Assembly (NCBI RefSeq): GCF_000498535.1
Contig: NZ_AVGG01000018.1
Coordinates: 1-64,000 of the forward strand
DNA from: Flavobacterium limnosediminis JC2902
GTDB taxonomy: Bacteria > Bacteroidota > Bacteroidia > Flavobacteriales > Flavobacteriaceae
Direction of reading: 5' to 3'
DNA length: 64,000 nt
Part shown: positions 27,917-37,406 of the stretch, piece after piece
How the letters are laid out: the number at the start of each line of letters is the position of its first letter
Numbering within the stretch: position 1 is the first letter of the stretch
Position numbers and translations under genes: made by a program
Notes under the pieces: generated by a model
What the model saw: the letters and a program-made list of their open reading frames with translations, nothing else
What the model was told of the DNA's origin: nothing
Databases searched by the model: none

Positions 27917-30856
27917 ATGAAAAAAATTACTTTTATTCTATTATTGGGTCTCTTGTTTTTTTTTGACGGACATGCTCAGGTGGCTTCTTACACCTTTGCG
28001 CAGTCTAATGAACCGTACATGGAGATTACAGGAGGTACTATTTTGGGTACTTCGACGACTGCAACAAGTTTCGACAGTCAGGTGTGGACAATTGATGATG
28101 GTTCAATTCCTTTCAATTTTAATTTCAATGGAACTAATTATACCGGTTGTAAAGTAAACAGTAATGGTTACATAACTTTTGGAACCACTTTGCCTTCGGC
28201 ATTTACTTCTACTCCAATTTCTTCTACTACTGCTTATAGCGGAGCGGTTTCGGCCTGGGGAGGAGATTTATGTGGTGTTTTCGTTTCGGATCTTATAACC
28301 GGGGAAACCAGTTGGGAAGTGGTAGGAACTGCTCCAAACCGTGAGTTTGTAGTTCAGTTTATGAACTGGAGACCAACTTACTCTTCTATTACAACGAATA
28401 TTCCATACATGAATTTTCAGATAAGATTGGTTGAAACTTCAAATCTGGTGAAGGTTGTTTATGGGCCAACAGGTTACGTAGTTGGTTCCACTGCTGCTTC
28501 CGGAACCCGACAAATTGGACTGAGAGGAGCTACCAATACTGACTACAATAACAGATTAAGTGCAGTAGGTACTTTATTTACAGCTTCAACGCAGGGTACA
28601 GCTAATAATTCCAGTCAGGCTTTTAACACGACTGCTGCCACACCGGGAATGCCTACTGAGGGATTGACATATATCTGGAGTCCTCCTGCACCTTGTACGG
28701 GAACTCCAACTGCGGGTTCCGTTTCTCCCACAAGTCAAAATGTTTGTATTGGCTCAACGCCTGCTAACTTAGTAGCAACGGGCTATAGCACGGGGGCATC
28801 AGGTTTTACATTTCAATGGGAAGAATCTAATGATAATGGTGTAACAGATGCTTGGGCACCGGTTGTTGGAGGTACAGGGGCCAACAGTCCAACTTACACG
28901 CCTGCGGCCTTTTCAGGTACAGCTATTTATTATAGATTGAATTTTACTTGTGGAGGTTCCGGTCTGTCTGCTCAAACTGCCTCTGTAATGGTTGCTGGTT
29001 CCATCAATCCTACAAATCAAATCAGTAATGTTGCAATTCCTGCAGCAACTGTCGGATACTCACAGGCTTTGGTTAACTGGACAAATGGTAATGGAAGCAG
29101 AAGAGTAGTTTATATCAGTAATTCTGCAACCTTTACAGATCCTGTTAACGGTAATGCACCTGCTTTGACTGCAAACGCGGTTTATGCCGGTTCGGGAGAG
29201 CAAATAATTTATGACGGTACAGGAACAAGTGTAACCGTAACAGGTTTATCCGCAGCAACACAGTACTACATCAAAGCATATGAATATGTGAGATGTGGTT
29301 CCGGTCCCTATGATTACTTTTTTAATGTGACAACCGGAACCAATACCGGTAACTTTACCACATGTTCCAGTTATACTGTACCAGCTACTGAAAACTTCAC
29401 TACCTACGTGCCGGGTTGTTGGCAGGAAGCTGATAACGGGGATTTAACGGCAGGTCCTTCTACATTTGGTTCCAGTAGCTGGCTTGACGATGGATTTGGA
29501 AATGTTGGGACAACAGGTTCCGCCAGATATAATGTTTTTACTACTGGTGCAAATGACTGGATTATGTCTCCCTTGTATGTTATTCCGGTATCGGGATATG
29601 AACTGAAATTTGATGCTGCTGCGACACAATATGCAGCTACGACAGCGCCAACAACACCTTGGGAAGCTGATGATTTTGTAGAAGTACTTGTTTCTACGGG
29701 AACTAATAACTGGACGGTATTGTATACGTATAACAATACTAATGTTCCTTCTAATGTCGGTTCTACAAATATTATTGATTTAGATGCTTATGCAGGTCAG
29801 ACGGTACGATTTGCATTTAGAGCAGTTGAAGGTGCGGCTAATGGCTCTGCCGATATTGATTTTTCAATTGATAACTTTGAAATCAGATTAACTCCGGCTT
29901 GTTCTAATCCTATCGGATTGGTTGCAAATGGTATTACCGATACTTCAGCTACTATTTCCTGGACGGCAACTACAGGTAACTATCAGTATGTTTTAGATAA
30001 TGTGGCCACTGATCCGGCCGGGTCAGGTACGACTTTGTCAGGGGAAACTTTTAATGCTACTCCATTGACTCAAAATACAACTTATTATTTCCACGTAAGA
30101 ACGGTTTGTGCGGGACCAATTTACAGTCCTTGGTCAACGATTTCGTTTACAACCCTGGCAACACCGCCAGTAAATGATAATTGTGCAAATGCAATTGCTT
30201 TGACACCTGGTGGAGTTTTTGGTGATCAGGATGTTGCCGGGACAATTAATGCAGCTAACACTACTTCCGGTATTACTCCTAGTTGTCAGGCTAGTTTTAC
30301 TGCGGATGTATGGTATAGTGTTGTTGTTCCTGCCTCCGGAAACATAACAATTGAAATACAGGCAAGTACATCGAATTCGATGACGGACTCCGTTGTAGCT
30401 GCATTTTCAGGTTCATGTGGAACATTGACTCAAATTGGGTGTGATGACGACGGTAATGCTGGAGGTTCAAATGATTTAATGTCGCTTTTATCCTTAACTG
30501 GAAGAACTTCCGGTGAGGTGATTTATATTGGGGTTTGGAAATATAATACTACTGCTCCAACGGCATCAAACGGTCAATTTGTTATTGCTGCATACGATGC
30601 TTCTTTAAGTACGGGGTCTTTTGATTCGACTTCATTCAAAGCGTATCCAAACCCTGTTAAAGATATACTTAACTTGACTTATTCAAGTGAAATTTCTTCT
30701 GTGGAAGTTTACAATATGTTAGGTCAGAATGTGATGACAAAAACGTTGAATGTGTCCCAAGGGCAAATCGATATGTCAAATCTGAATGCGGGTAATTATA
30801 TTGTTAAAGTTACTTCAGACGGTTTAACAAAGACAATTAAGGTTATCAAAGAGTAA
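27917..30856 (+). CDS. T9SS-secreted mosaic protein 2
   Basis: 979-aa secreted protein. I choose the ATG at 27917 because it begins a good signal peptide (MKKITFILLLGLLFFFDGHAQ); an in-frame ATG at 27878 adds a non-signal-like 13 residues. Modules: unique N-terminal beta domain (about 21-250), Ig/PKD-like FQWEESNDNG unit shared with protein 1, FN3-like unit with YAGSGEQIIYDGTGTSV, a CWQEADNGDLTAGPSTFG...FSIDNFEIRLTPAC jelly-roll shared with proteins 3 and 4, an FN3 module, a pre-peptidase-like domain (NDNCANAIAL...) and the C-terminal T9SS sorting domain. No enzymatic motif. Confidence 0.88.
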   Translation: MKKITFILLLGLLFFFDGHAQVASYTFAQSNEPYMEITGGTILGTSTTATSFDSQVWTIDDGSIPFNFNFNGTNYTGCKVNSNGYITFGTTLPSAFTSTPISSTTAYSGAVSAWGGDLCGVFVSDLITGETSWEVVGTAPNREFVVQFMNWRPTYSSITTNIPYMNFQIRLVETSNLVKVVYGPTGYVVGSTAASGTRQIGLRGATNTDYNNRLSAVGTLFTASTQGTANNSSQAFNTTAATPGMPTEGLTYIWSPPAPCTGTPTAGSVSPTSQNVCIGSTPANLVATGYSTGASGFTFQWEESNDNGVTDAWAPVVGGTGANSPTYTPAAFSGTAIYYRLNFTCGGSGLSAQTASVMVAGSINPTNQISNVAIPAATVGYSQALVNWTNGNGSRRVVYISNSATFTDPVNGNAPALTANAVYAGSGEQIIYDGTGTSVTVTGLSAATQYYIKAYEYVRCGSGPYDYFFNVTTGTNTGNFTTCSSYTVPATENFTTYVPGCWQEADNGDLTAGPSTFGSSSWLDDGFGNVGTTGSARYNVFTTGANDWIMSPLYVIPVSGYELKFDAAATQYAATTAPTTPWEADDFVEVLVSTGTNNWTVLYTYNNTNVPSNVGSTNIIDLDAYAGQTVRFAFRAVEGAANGSADIDFSIDNFEIRLTPACSNPIGLVANGITDTSATISWTATTGNYQYVLDNVATDPAGSGTTLSGETFNATPLTQNTTYYFHVRTVCAGPIYSPWSTISFTTLATPPVNDNCANAIALTPGGVFGDQDVAGTINAANTTSGITPSCQASFTADVWYSVVVPASGNITIEIQASTSNSMTDSVVAAFSGSCGTLTQIGCDDDGNAGGSNDLMSLLSLTGRTSGEVIYIGVWKYNTTAPTASNGQFVIAAYDASLSTGSFDSTSFKAYPNPVKDILNLTYSSEISSVEVYNMLGQNVMTKTLNVSQGQIDMSNLNAGNYIVKVTSDGLTKTIKVIKE

Positions 30857-30885
30857 TTTGTTTTTACCGTTTTAGAAAAATATGT

Positions 30886-30918
30886 GAGGCTGTTCTTTTC
30901 GGACAGCCTCTTTTTTTT
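30886..30918 (+). terminator. Terminator after T9SS gene 2
   Basis: GAGGCTGTTC (30886-30895) pairs with GGACAGCCTC (30901-30910), then eight T. Confidence 0.9.
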
Positions 30919-31109
30919 GGAATCATCATATTTTAAATAACTTTTTGTTATAATTTATTGTGTGAATTTTTTTATTTATTTTTAACAGAAATGTAATTCA
31001 CAACATTTTTATTAAAATTTAATGTTTTTAATTGAAAAAAACGTAATTCAGATGTTATTTTAATTTAAAAAAATATTATTTTCGATAAAATTTTTAACAA
31101 AAAACTTAT

Positions 31110-33263
31110 ATGAAAAAAATTACTCTTTTATTTTTATTTTTTGTGTTTGGATTACAGGCTTTTGCTCAATCCACATGTACACAAACATTTACGGTATCCG
31201 GGCAAGATGGCGGCCCTACTGTATTAACTATTAATGCCAGCAGTATAAATTGTAACGGAACCGGTACGGTAGCCAGTATGAGATTAATAAATGCTGCCGG
31301 AAGTTTGGCTTCAGGTTTTTGTGCATCTGATGGTTCAGATTGGTATGGTTTTGATCTTTCAGTAAACGGTGGATCTGTTATTACCGGATGTGCTGCCGAT
31401 TTTAATAATGTAGACATTACAGGTTTTTCATCATTAACAATTACGTCACATGATGATGATAACTACTCCGATAGTGTTACGATCACAATAGATGTGGAAG
31501 TTACCTTTACGGCCACAGCAGTTCCAGGGTGTACAGCGTTAAGCACGCCTGCAAATGGAGCGGTAAATGTAATGGGATCACAAATTTCATGGCCGGTTGC
31601 TTCAGGCGGTGCCACAGGATATAAATTAAATGTAGGTACTACTGCTGGTGGAACTAATGTTTTAAACATGCAGGATGTTGGAAATGTGCTGACTTATAAT
31701 TTGGGAACTTTGACACCGGGAACAACTTATTATGTAAAAGTCACACCTTATAATGCAGTAGGTGATGCTGTGGCTTGTACAGAAAGTAGTTTCACTACAT
31801 GTGGTGCAATCACAGTTCCAGCTTCAGAGGATTTTTCAGTTTTTCTTCCGGGATGTTGGCAAAGAGCCGATAACGGAGATTTAACAGCCGGACCGGCAAG
31901 TTTCGGGACAAGCAGTTGGGGTGAAGACGGATTTGGTAATAATGGATTTACCGGGGCTATCAGATACAACCTTTACTTGGCTTCTGCCAACGACTGGGTA
32001 ATATCTCCGGTGTATAATATTCCTGCTACTGGCTATGAACTTAAATTTGATGCAGCCGCAAATCAATACGCATCAACAAATGCTCCAACTACTCCTTGGG
32101 AGTCTGATGACACCGTTGAGGTTTTGGTTTCGACCGGACTGAATAACTGGACTGCTTTATATACTTATAATGATACAAATGTGCCTTCAAACGTTGGAAC
32201 CACAAATATTATTGATTTAGATGCCTATGCTGGTCAGAATGTTCGTTTTGCATTCAGAGCAGTTGAAGGTACCGCTGACGGAGGTGCTGATATTGATTTT
32301 TCAATTGACAATATGCAAATCAGATTGACACCGGCATGCGTTGAACCTACAGGGGTAATAGCAAGTAATGTAACGCATTCTTCAGCTGATATCGCATGGA
32401 ATGTTACAACGGGTAACTATCAGTATGTTTTAGATCAGGTGGCTACTGATCCTGCAGGAGCCGGAACTTCAATTGCAACGAATTCATTTAATGCAACGCC
32501 ATTAGCACCTGCAACGACATATTATTTCCATGTAAGAACGGATTGTGGAGGTACTTTCAGTATTTGGACTACCGTTTCTTTTACAACTTTAGCAACGCCT
32601 CCGGTAAATAACGACTGTAGTGGTGCAACTGTACTTACTCCAGGAGGTGTATTCTCTGAAAATCCTGAAGCAGTAGCATTATTAGGAGCTACTAATTCTA
32701 ACCCGCCGGCACCTGGATGTGCTTCGTTCTTAGGGAATGATGTGTGGTATGCTGTAACAATTCCTGCATCAGGAACTTTAACCGTGGAAACCAATAATGA
32801 CGGTTCAGGTAATTATGATACCGGGATGGCTGTATATTCAGGAACCTGCGGAGCTCTAACTCTGATTGAATGTGATGATGATGACAGTTTAGACGGTGCT
32901 TATTCAATGGTTAATTTAACAAGAACACCTGGAGAAGTTGTTTACGTGAACACATGGAGATACGGTGGTGGAGCTGCAATTGCATATCAGATAGCCGCTT
33001 ACGATGGTACTTTAAGTACTGGTTCTTTTGATAGTAGTGCTTTTAAAGCCTATCCAAATCCTGTTAAAAACGTATTGAATTTATCTTACGCTACGGAAAT
33101 ATCTTCTGTAGAAGTGTACAATATGTTAGGTCAAAATGTAATGACTAAAACATTAAATGTTGCGCAAGGACAAATTGATATGTCTAACCTAAACGCCGGA
33201 AACTACATTGTTAAGGTTACGGCTGATGGTTTAACCAAAACTATTAAAGTTGTAAAACAATAA
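31110..33263 (+). CDS. T9SS-secreted mosaic protein 3
   Basis: 717 aa. Signal peptide ends QAFAQS (about 20). The N-terminal domain (about 21-140) starts CTQTFTVSGQDGG and has a D/H-rich ITSHDDDNYSD loop that could bind Ca2+ (inference). Next an FN3-like unit (CTALSTPANGAVNV...TYYVKVTPYN), the CWQRADNGDLTAG jelly-roll, a second FN3, a pre-peptidase-like domain with IECDDDDSLDG and the T9SS sorting domain (KAYPNPVKN). The N-terminal half and the jelly-roll/FN3 block are almost the same as in protein 4, so this pair is the youngest duplication in the cluster. Confidence 0.88.
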   Translation: MKKITLLFLFFVFGLQAFAQSTCTQTFTVSGQDGGPTVLTINASSINCNGTGTVASMRLINAAGSLASGFCASDGSDWYGFDLSVNGGSVITGCAADFNNVDITGFSSLTITSHDDDNYSDSVTITIDVEVTFTATAVPGCTALSTPANGAVNVMGSQISWPVASGGATGYKLNVGTTAGGTNVLNMQDVGNVLTYNLGTLTPGTTYYVKVTPYNAVGDAVACTESSFTTCGAITVPASEDFSVFLPGCWQRADNGDLTAGPASFGTSSWGEDGFGNNGFTGAIRYNLYLASANDWVISPVYNIPATGYELKFDAAANQYASTNAPTTPWESDDTVEVLVSTGLNNWTALYTYNDTNVPSNVGTTNIIDLDAYAGQNVRFAFRAVEGTADGGADIDFSIDNMQIRLTPACVEPTGVIASNVTHSSADIAWNVTTGNYQYVLDQVATDPAGAGTSIATNSFNATPLAPATTYYFHVRTDCGGTFSIWTTVSFTTLATPPVNNDCSGATVLTPGGVFSENPEAVALLGATNSNPPAPGCASFLGNDVWYAVTIPASGTLTVETNNDGSGNYDTGMAVYSGTCGALTLIECDDDDSLDGAYSMVNLTRTPGEVVYVNTWRYGGGAAIAYQIAAYDGTLSTGSFDSSAFKAYPNPVKNVLNLSYATEISSVEVYNMLGQNVMTKTLNVAQGQIDMSNLNAGNYIVKVTADGLTKTIKVVKQ

Positions 33264-33285
33264 TTTGTATTTTAATTACTATAGA

Positions 33286-33315
33286 AAGAGGCTGTCTGAA
33301 AAGACAGCTTTTTTT
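33286..33315 (+). terminator. Terminator after T9SS gene 3
   Basis: GCTGTC (33291-33296) pairs with GACAGC (33303-33308), T run of seven; preceded by AAGAG as in the gene 1 terminator. Confidence 0.85.
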
Positions 33316-33498
33316 GTTTAAGAAAAAGAATAGTACAGATGTGACTTTTTTAAATTTTAAATTATTGCTAGAGTTAAAATATTGGATCCGAAAAAAAAGC
33401 TATGTAAGAAATAGTGTTAATATTTTTGTTGTAAAAATATTTCATTTGTTTATTTTGTGAAAAAAATGTTATTTTTACCAAAAAATAAATATATTTTT

Positions 33499-35661
33499 AT
33501 GAAAAAAATTACTTTTTTACTTTTCTTTTTTGTGTTTGGATTGCAGGTGTTTGCTCAATCCACATGTACACAAACATTTACGGTATCTGGGCAAGATGAT
33601 GACCCTACTGTATTAACAATTAATGCCAGCAGTATTACTTGTAACGGAACCGGTACTATATCCAGTATGAGATTAATAAATGCTGCCGGAAGTTTAGTTT
33701 CAGGAGCTTGTGCATCCGACGGTTCTGATTGGTTTGGTTTTGATCTTTCAGTAGATGGAGGAACAGTTATTACCGGATGTGCTGCCAATTTTAATAATGT
33801 AGACATTACAGGTTTTTCATCATTAACAATTACATCACATGATGATGATAACTTCTCCGATGGTGTTACCATCACGATAGATGTGGAAGTTACCTTTACG
33901 GCGACAGCAGTACCGGGTTGTACAACGTTAAGTACTCCTACGAATGGAACTGCCGATGTGTTGTCATCACAAATTTCATGGCCGGTTGCTTCAGGTGGTG
34001 CCACTGGATATAAACTGAATGTAGGTACTACTACAGGTGGAACAAATGTTTTAAACATGCAGGATGTTGGAAATGTCCTTACTTATGATTTAGGAACTTT
34101 GACTCCTGGTACAACTTATTATGTGAAAGTTACTCCTTATAATGCAATTGGTGATGCTGTTGCCTGTGCCGAAACCAGTTTTACCACTTGTGGTACAATC
34201 ACGGCCCCTGCTTCAGAGGATTTTTCAGTTGATCTTCCGGAATGTTGGCAACTGGCTGATGGCGGAGATTTAACAGCCGGACCTTCAGGTTTCGGAGATA
34301 GCGATTGGTCAGCGGATGGGTTTGCAAATAACGGAACTACCGGTGCAATTAAATATAATATTTATGCTGCTTCTGCCAATGACTGGATAGTGTCACCGAT
34401 GTTTACTATTCCGGCTACAGGTTATGAACTTAAATTTGATGCGGCAGCAACACAATGGAATAATACAACTGCTCCAACAACCCCTTGGGAGTCTGATGAT
34501 ACCGTTGAGGTTTTGGTTTCGACCGGACTGAATAACTGGACTGTTTTATATACTTATAATGATACAAATGTACCTTCAAACGTTGGAACCACAAATATTA
34601 TTGATTTAGATGCCTATGCTGGTCAAAATGTTCGTTTTGCATTCAGAGCAGTTGAAGGTACCGCTGACGGAGGTGCTGATATTGATTTTTCAATTGACAA
34701 TATGCAAATAAGATTGACTCCGGCATGCGTTGAGCCTACAGGGGTGATAGCAAGTAATGTAACGCATTCTTCAGCTGATATTGCATGGAGTGTTACAACA
34801 GGTAACTATCAGTATGTTTTAGATCAGGTGGCTACAAATCCTGCAGGAGCCGGAACTGCAATTACAACGAATTCGTTTAATGCAACGCCATTAGCACCTT
34901 CAACGACATATTATTTCCATGTAAGAACGGATTGTGGAGGTACTTTCAGTATTTGGACTACCGTTTCTTTTACGACATTGGCTACTCCTCCTGCAAATGA
35001 TAACTGTGCTAATGCAACTGCACTTACTGCTGGTGGTGTTTTCTCAGATAACCCTGTTACAGGAACGAATGTTGGGGCTACTTCTTCGGCAGGGGAAACA
35101 GCTCCGGGCTGTGCTAATTATTCAGGTGGAGATGTTTGGTTCTCAGTAGTAGTTCCTGCATCTGGAAATTTAACTTTTGAAAATAATACTGATGCTGGAG
35201 GTATTACGGATTCAGCCGCGGCAGTTTACAGTGGTGTTTGTGGGGCATTGGTTTTGATTGATTGTGATGACTCAAGCAGTTCTGATCCGAATGATCAGCC
35301 ATTAATCCAGGTAACAGGAAGAACTCCCGGAGAAGTATTGTATTATAGAGTATGGGAATATGGTAATAATTCATTCGGAACATTTAAAGTATCTGCTTAC
35401 GATGCTTCTTTAAGCACGGGTTCTTTTGATACTACTGCTTTTAAAGCCTATCCAAACCCGGTAAAAAACGTACTGAATTTATCTTACGCAACAGAAATTT
35501 CGTCTGTAGAAGTCTACAATATGTTAGGACAGAATGTAATGACAAAAACGTTAAATGTTGCCCAAGGACAAATTGATATGTCAAACCTAAATGCAGGTAA
35601 CTATATTGTTAAGTTTACTGCTGATGGTGTAACACAAACAATTAAAGTTATCAAACAATAA
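33499..35661 (+). CDS. T9SS-secreted mosaic protein 4
   Basis: 720 aa from the ATG at 33499, which opens the signal peptide MKKITFLLFFFVFGLQVFAQ; an in-frame ATG at 33457 adds a lysine-rich 14 residues before it and is unlikely. Same module order as protein 3: CTQTFTVSGQDDD domain, FN3-like, CWQLADGGDLTAG jelly-roll, FN3, pre-peptidase-like domain (CANATALTAGG...LIDCDDSSSSDPND) and T9SS sorting domain. The pre-peptidase-like domain is nearer to protein 2 in places (NDNCANA), suggesting domain exchange inside the cluster. Own UUCG-loop terminator follows. Confidence 0.88.
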   Translation: MKKITFLLFFFVFGLQVFAQSTCTQTFTVSGQDDDPTVLTINASSITCNGTGTISSMRLINAAGSLVSGACASDGSDWFGFDLSVDGGTVITGCAANFNNVDITGFSSLTITSHDDDNFSDGVTITIDVEVTFTATAVPGCTTLSTPTNGTADVLSSQISWPVASGGATGYKLNVGTTTGGTNVLNMQDVGNVLTYDLGTLTPGTTYYVKVTPYNAIGDAVACAETSFTTCGTITAPASEDFSVDLPECWQLADGGDLTAGPSGFGDSDWSADGFANNGTTGAIKYNIYAASANDWIVSPMFTIPATGYELKFDAAATQWNNTTAPTTPWESDDTVEVLVSTGLNNWTVLYTYNDTNVPSNVGTTNIIDLDAYAGQNVRFAFRAVEGTADGGADIDFSIDNMQIRLTPACVEPTGVIASNVTHSSADIAWSVTTGNYQYVLDQVATNPAGAGTAITTNSFNATPLAPSTTYYFHVRTDCGGTFSIWTTVSFTTLATPPANDNCANATALTAGGVFSDNPVTGTNVGATSSAGETAPGCANYSGGDVWFSVVVPASGNLTFENNTDAGGITDSAAAVYSGVCGALVLIDCDDSSSSDPNDQPLIQVTGRTPGEVLYYRVWEYGNNSFGTFKVSAYDASLSTGSFDTTAFKAYPNPVKNVLNLSYATEISSVEVYNMLGQNVMTKTLNVAQGQIDMSNLNAGNYIVKFTADGVTQTIKVIKQ

Positions 35662-35683
35662 CAATTTCGACTAATTGTTTTAA

Positions 35684-35710
35684 AAAGCCGCTTTTCGAAG
35701 CGGTTTTTTT
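35684..35710 (+). terminator. Terminator after T9SS gene 4
   Basis: CCGCTT (35688-35693), TTCG tetraloop, AAGCGG (35698-35703), then seven T. This stem differs from the three earlier cluster terminators. Confidence 0.9.
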
Positions 35711-35723
35711 ATTTTTATACCAT

Positions 35724-35731
35724 TACCTTTG
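35724..35731 (+). promoter_or_regulatory. Candidate -7 box for the glycosyltransferase-coaE unit
   Basis: TACCTTTG matches TAnnTTTG, 20 nt before the ATG at 35751. No TTG found at the expected distance. Confidence 0.4.
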
Positions 35732-35750
35732 TTAAAATTTAGTTGAAGTA

Positions 35751-36749
35751 ATGTATTTTTCGTTTATTATTCCGGTTTTTAACCGCCCCGATGAAATAGA
35801 GGAACTGCTGAAAAGCATAGCAGAACAGAATTATCATGAAGATTTTGAGGTAGTCATTGTCGAGGACGGATCAACGATCCCTTGTCATGACGTAGTAAAA
35901 AAATATGAAGGAAAAATGTTCATTTCCTACTTCAATAAACCGAATTCAGGACCTGGTGATTCAAGGAATTTCGGAATGAAACAGGCGATGGGAAGTTATT
36001 TCCTGATCCTGGATTCCGACTGTATTTTGCCTGAAAACTATCTGACCTCAGTGAATACAAACCTGAAAAATAATTTTGTGGATTGTTTTGGGGGACCTGA
36101 TAGTGCTTTGGATTCTTTTTCCTCCGTTCAGAAAGCAATAAACTTTACGATGACATCGTTTTTAACAACGGGAGGTGTTCGTGGAGGATCCGAAAAAATC
36201 GGGAAATTCCAGCCGAGAAGTTTTAACATGGGACTATCCAAAAAAGCATTCGAGGCTTCAGGCGGTTTCGGAAATATTCATCCCGGTGAAGATCCGGATT
36301 TATCAATTCGTTTATGGAAACTAGGATTCAAAACCAGACTGTTCAAAGATTCATACGTATACCACAAACGAAGAATCGATTTCAGTAAATTCTACAAACA
36401 GGTAAATAAATTCGGGAAAGCCAGACCGATATTGGATTCCTGGTATCCAAAACACAGCAAACTGACGTTTTGGTTTCCGACACTTTTTTTGTTCGGATTC
36501 GCCGTAGCAGTTGTTTTATCAGTCTTCGGATTTTTAATTCCGATTAAAGTTTATGCCGCCTATTTCATTCTGCTGTTCTGGGTAGGTTCCATCGAAAACC
36601 TGAATCCGTGGATCGGGTTTTTATCCGTTTTTGCGGCAATGTTCCAGTTTACGGGTTATGGTATTGGTTTTTTACAGTCGTTCATTAAAATCAAAATAAA
36701 AAAACAGCAACCCGAGAAAGCATTCCCGGAGTTGTTTTTTAAAAAATAA
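35751..36749 (+). CDS. Glycosyltransferase family 2 (GT-A fold) with C-terminal membrane helices
   Basis: 332 aa. The N-terminal GT-A domain has FSFIIPVFNRPDEIEELLKSI, VVIVEDGST, GPGDSRNFG, the DxD-like LILDSDC (near 88-93) that binds the nucleotide-sugar metal ion, and the acceptor-side GEDPDLSIRLW motif. Two or three hydrophobic helices follow (about 240-305), anchoring it at the inner membrane with a cytosolic active site. Acceptor unknown; a polysaccharide or lipid-linked sugar is plausible. The stop is one base before coaE ATG. Confidence 0.9.
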   Translation: MYFSFIIPVFNRPDEIEELLKSIAEQNYHEDFEVVIVEDGSTIPCHDVVKKYEGKMFISYFNKPNSGPGDSRNFGMKQAMGSYFLILDSDCILPENYLTSVNTNLKNNFVDCFGGPDSALDSFSSVQKAINFTMTSFLTTGGVRGGSEKIGKFQPRSFNMGLSKKAFEASGGFGNIHPGEDPDLSIRLWKLGFKTRLFKDSYVYHKRRIDFSKFYKQVNKFGKARPILDSWYPKHSKLTFWFPTLFLFGFAVAVVLSVFGFLIPIKVYAAYFILLFWVGSIENLNPWIGFLSVFAAMFQFTGYGIGFLQSFIKIKIKKQQPEKAFPELFFKK

Positions 36750-36750
36750 T

Positions 36751-37335
36751 ATGACAAAGATAATCGGACTTACAGGCGGAATAGGTAGCGGAAAATCAAC
36801 CGTCGCCGGTTATTTTAAAGAACTCGGTGTCCCGGTTTATATTGCCGATGATGAGGCTAAAAAACTGATGGATTCACCGGAAATGGTAAAAAAAATACAA
36901 TCGGTCTTTGAAGAAAACATAACCGAGGATAATCGGTTGAACAAAAAAAAGATGGCCGATATCGTTTTTTCCGATCCGGAGCAACTCAATAAATTAAACA
37001 GTATCGTTCATCCTGAAGTAAGAAATCATTTTATTTCATGGGTAAAAGCGCATAAAAACCACCCTTTTGTCGTTAAAGAAGCAGCGATTCTTTTTGAAAG
37101 CGGCAGTTATAAAGACTGTGATAAAATCATTCTTGTAACGGCACCGAAGGAAATCCGGATTCAAAGGGTAATGAACCGTGATAAGGTAACTGAAAATCAG
37201 GTTTTGGAACGCATTGAAAATCAGTGGCCTGACGAAAAAAAAATCCCTCTATCGGATTATATCATCCAAAATATTGATTTTGAAAATGCGAAAATTTCAG
37301 TCGGCGAAATTCTTAAAGAATTGAATAAAATGTAA
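36751..37335 (+). CDS. coaE: Dephospho-CoA kinase CoaE
   Basis: 194-aa P-loop kinase performing the final step of coenzyme A synthesis (EC 2.7.1.24). Walker A GLTGGIGSGKSTVAGYF at the N terminus, the IADDEAKKLM segment, VHPEVR, KEAAILFESG and the lid region VMNRDKVTENQVLERIENQ are all present. Starts one nt after the glycosyltransferase stop; probably co-translated. The two-component genes rprXY follow after about 70 nt. Confidence 0.95.
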   Translation: MTKIIGLTGGIGSGKSTVAGYFKELGVPVYIADDEAKKLMDSPEMVKKIQSVFEENITEDNRLNKKKMADIVFSDPEQLNKLNSIVHPEVRNHFISWVKAHKNHPFVVKEAAILFESGSYKDCDKIILVTAPKEIRIQRVMNRDKVTENQVLERIENQWPDEKKIPLSDYIIQNIDFENAKISVGEILKELNKM

Positions 37336-37406
37336 AAATCATAGCAGATGTTAATCTTTGGTTAATGTTTTTAAGGTCTAAATGTTAAAATGTTAATTTT
37401 GTTTTG

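Noticed and set aside
24433..35750. Genomic island or phage origin for the T9SS cluster
   Set aside because: No integrase, transposase, tRNA border or direct repeats flank it; tandem duplication explains it.
37404..37406. TTG start for the histidine kinase
   Set aside because: An ATG follows immediately at 37407; there is no reason to prefer TTG.
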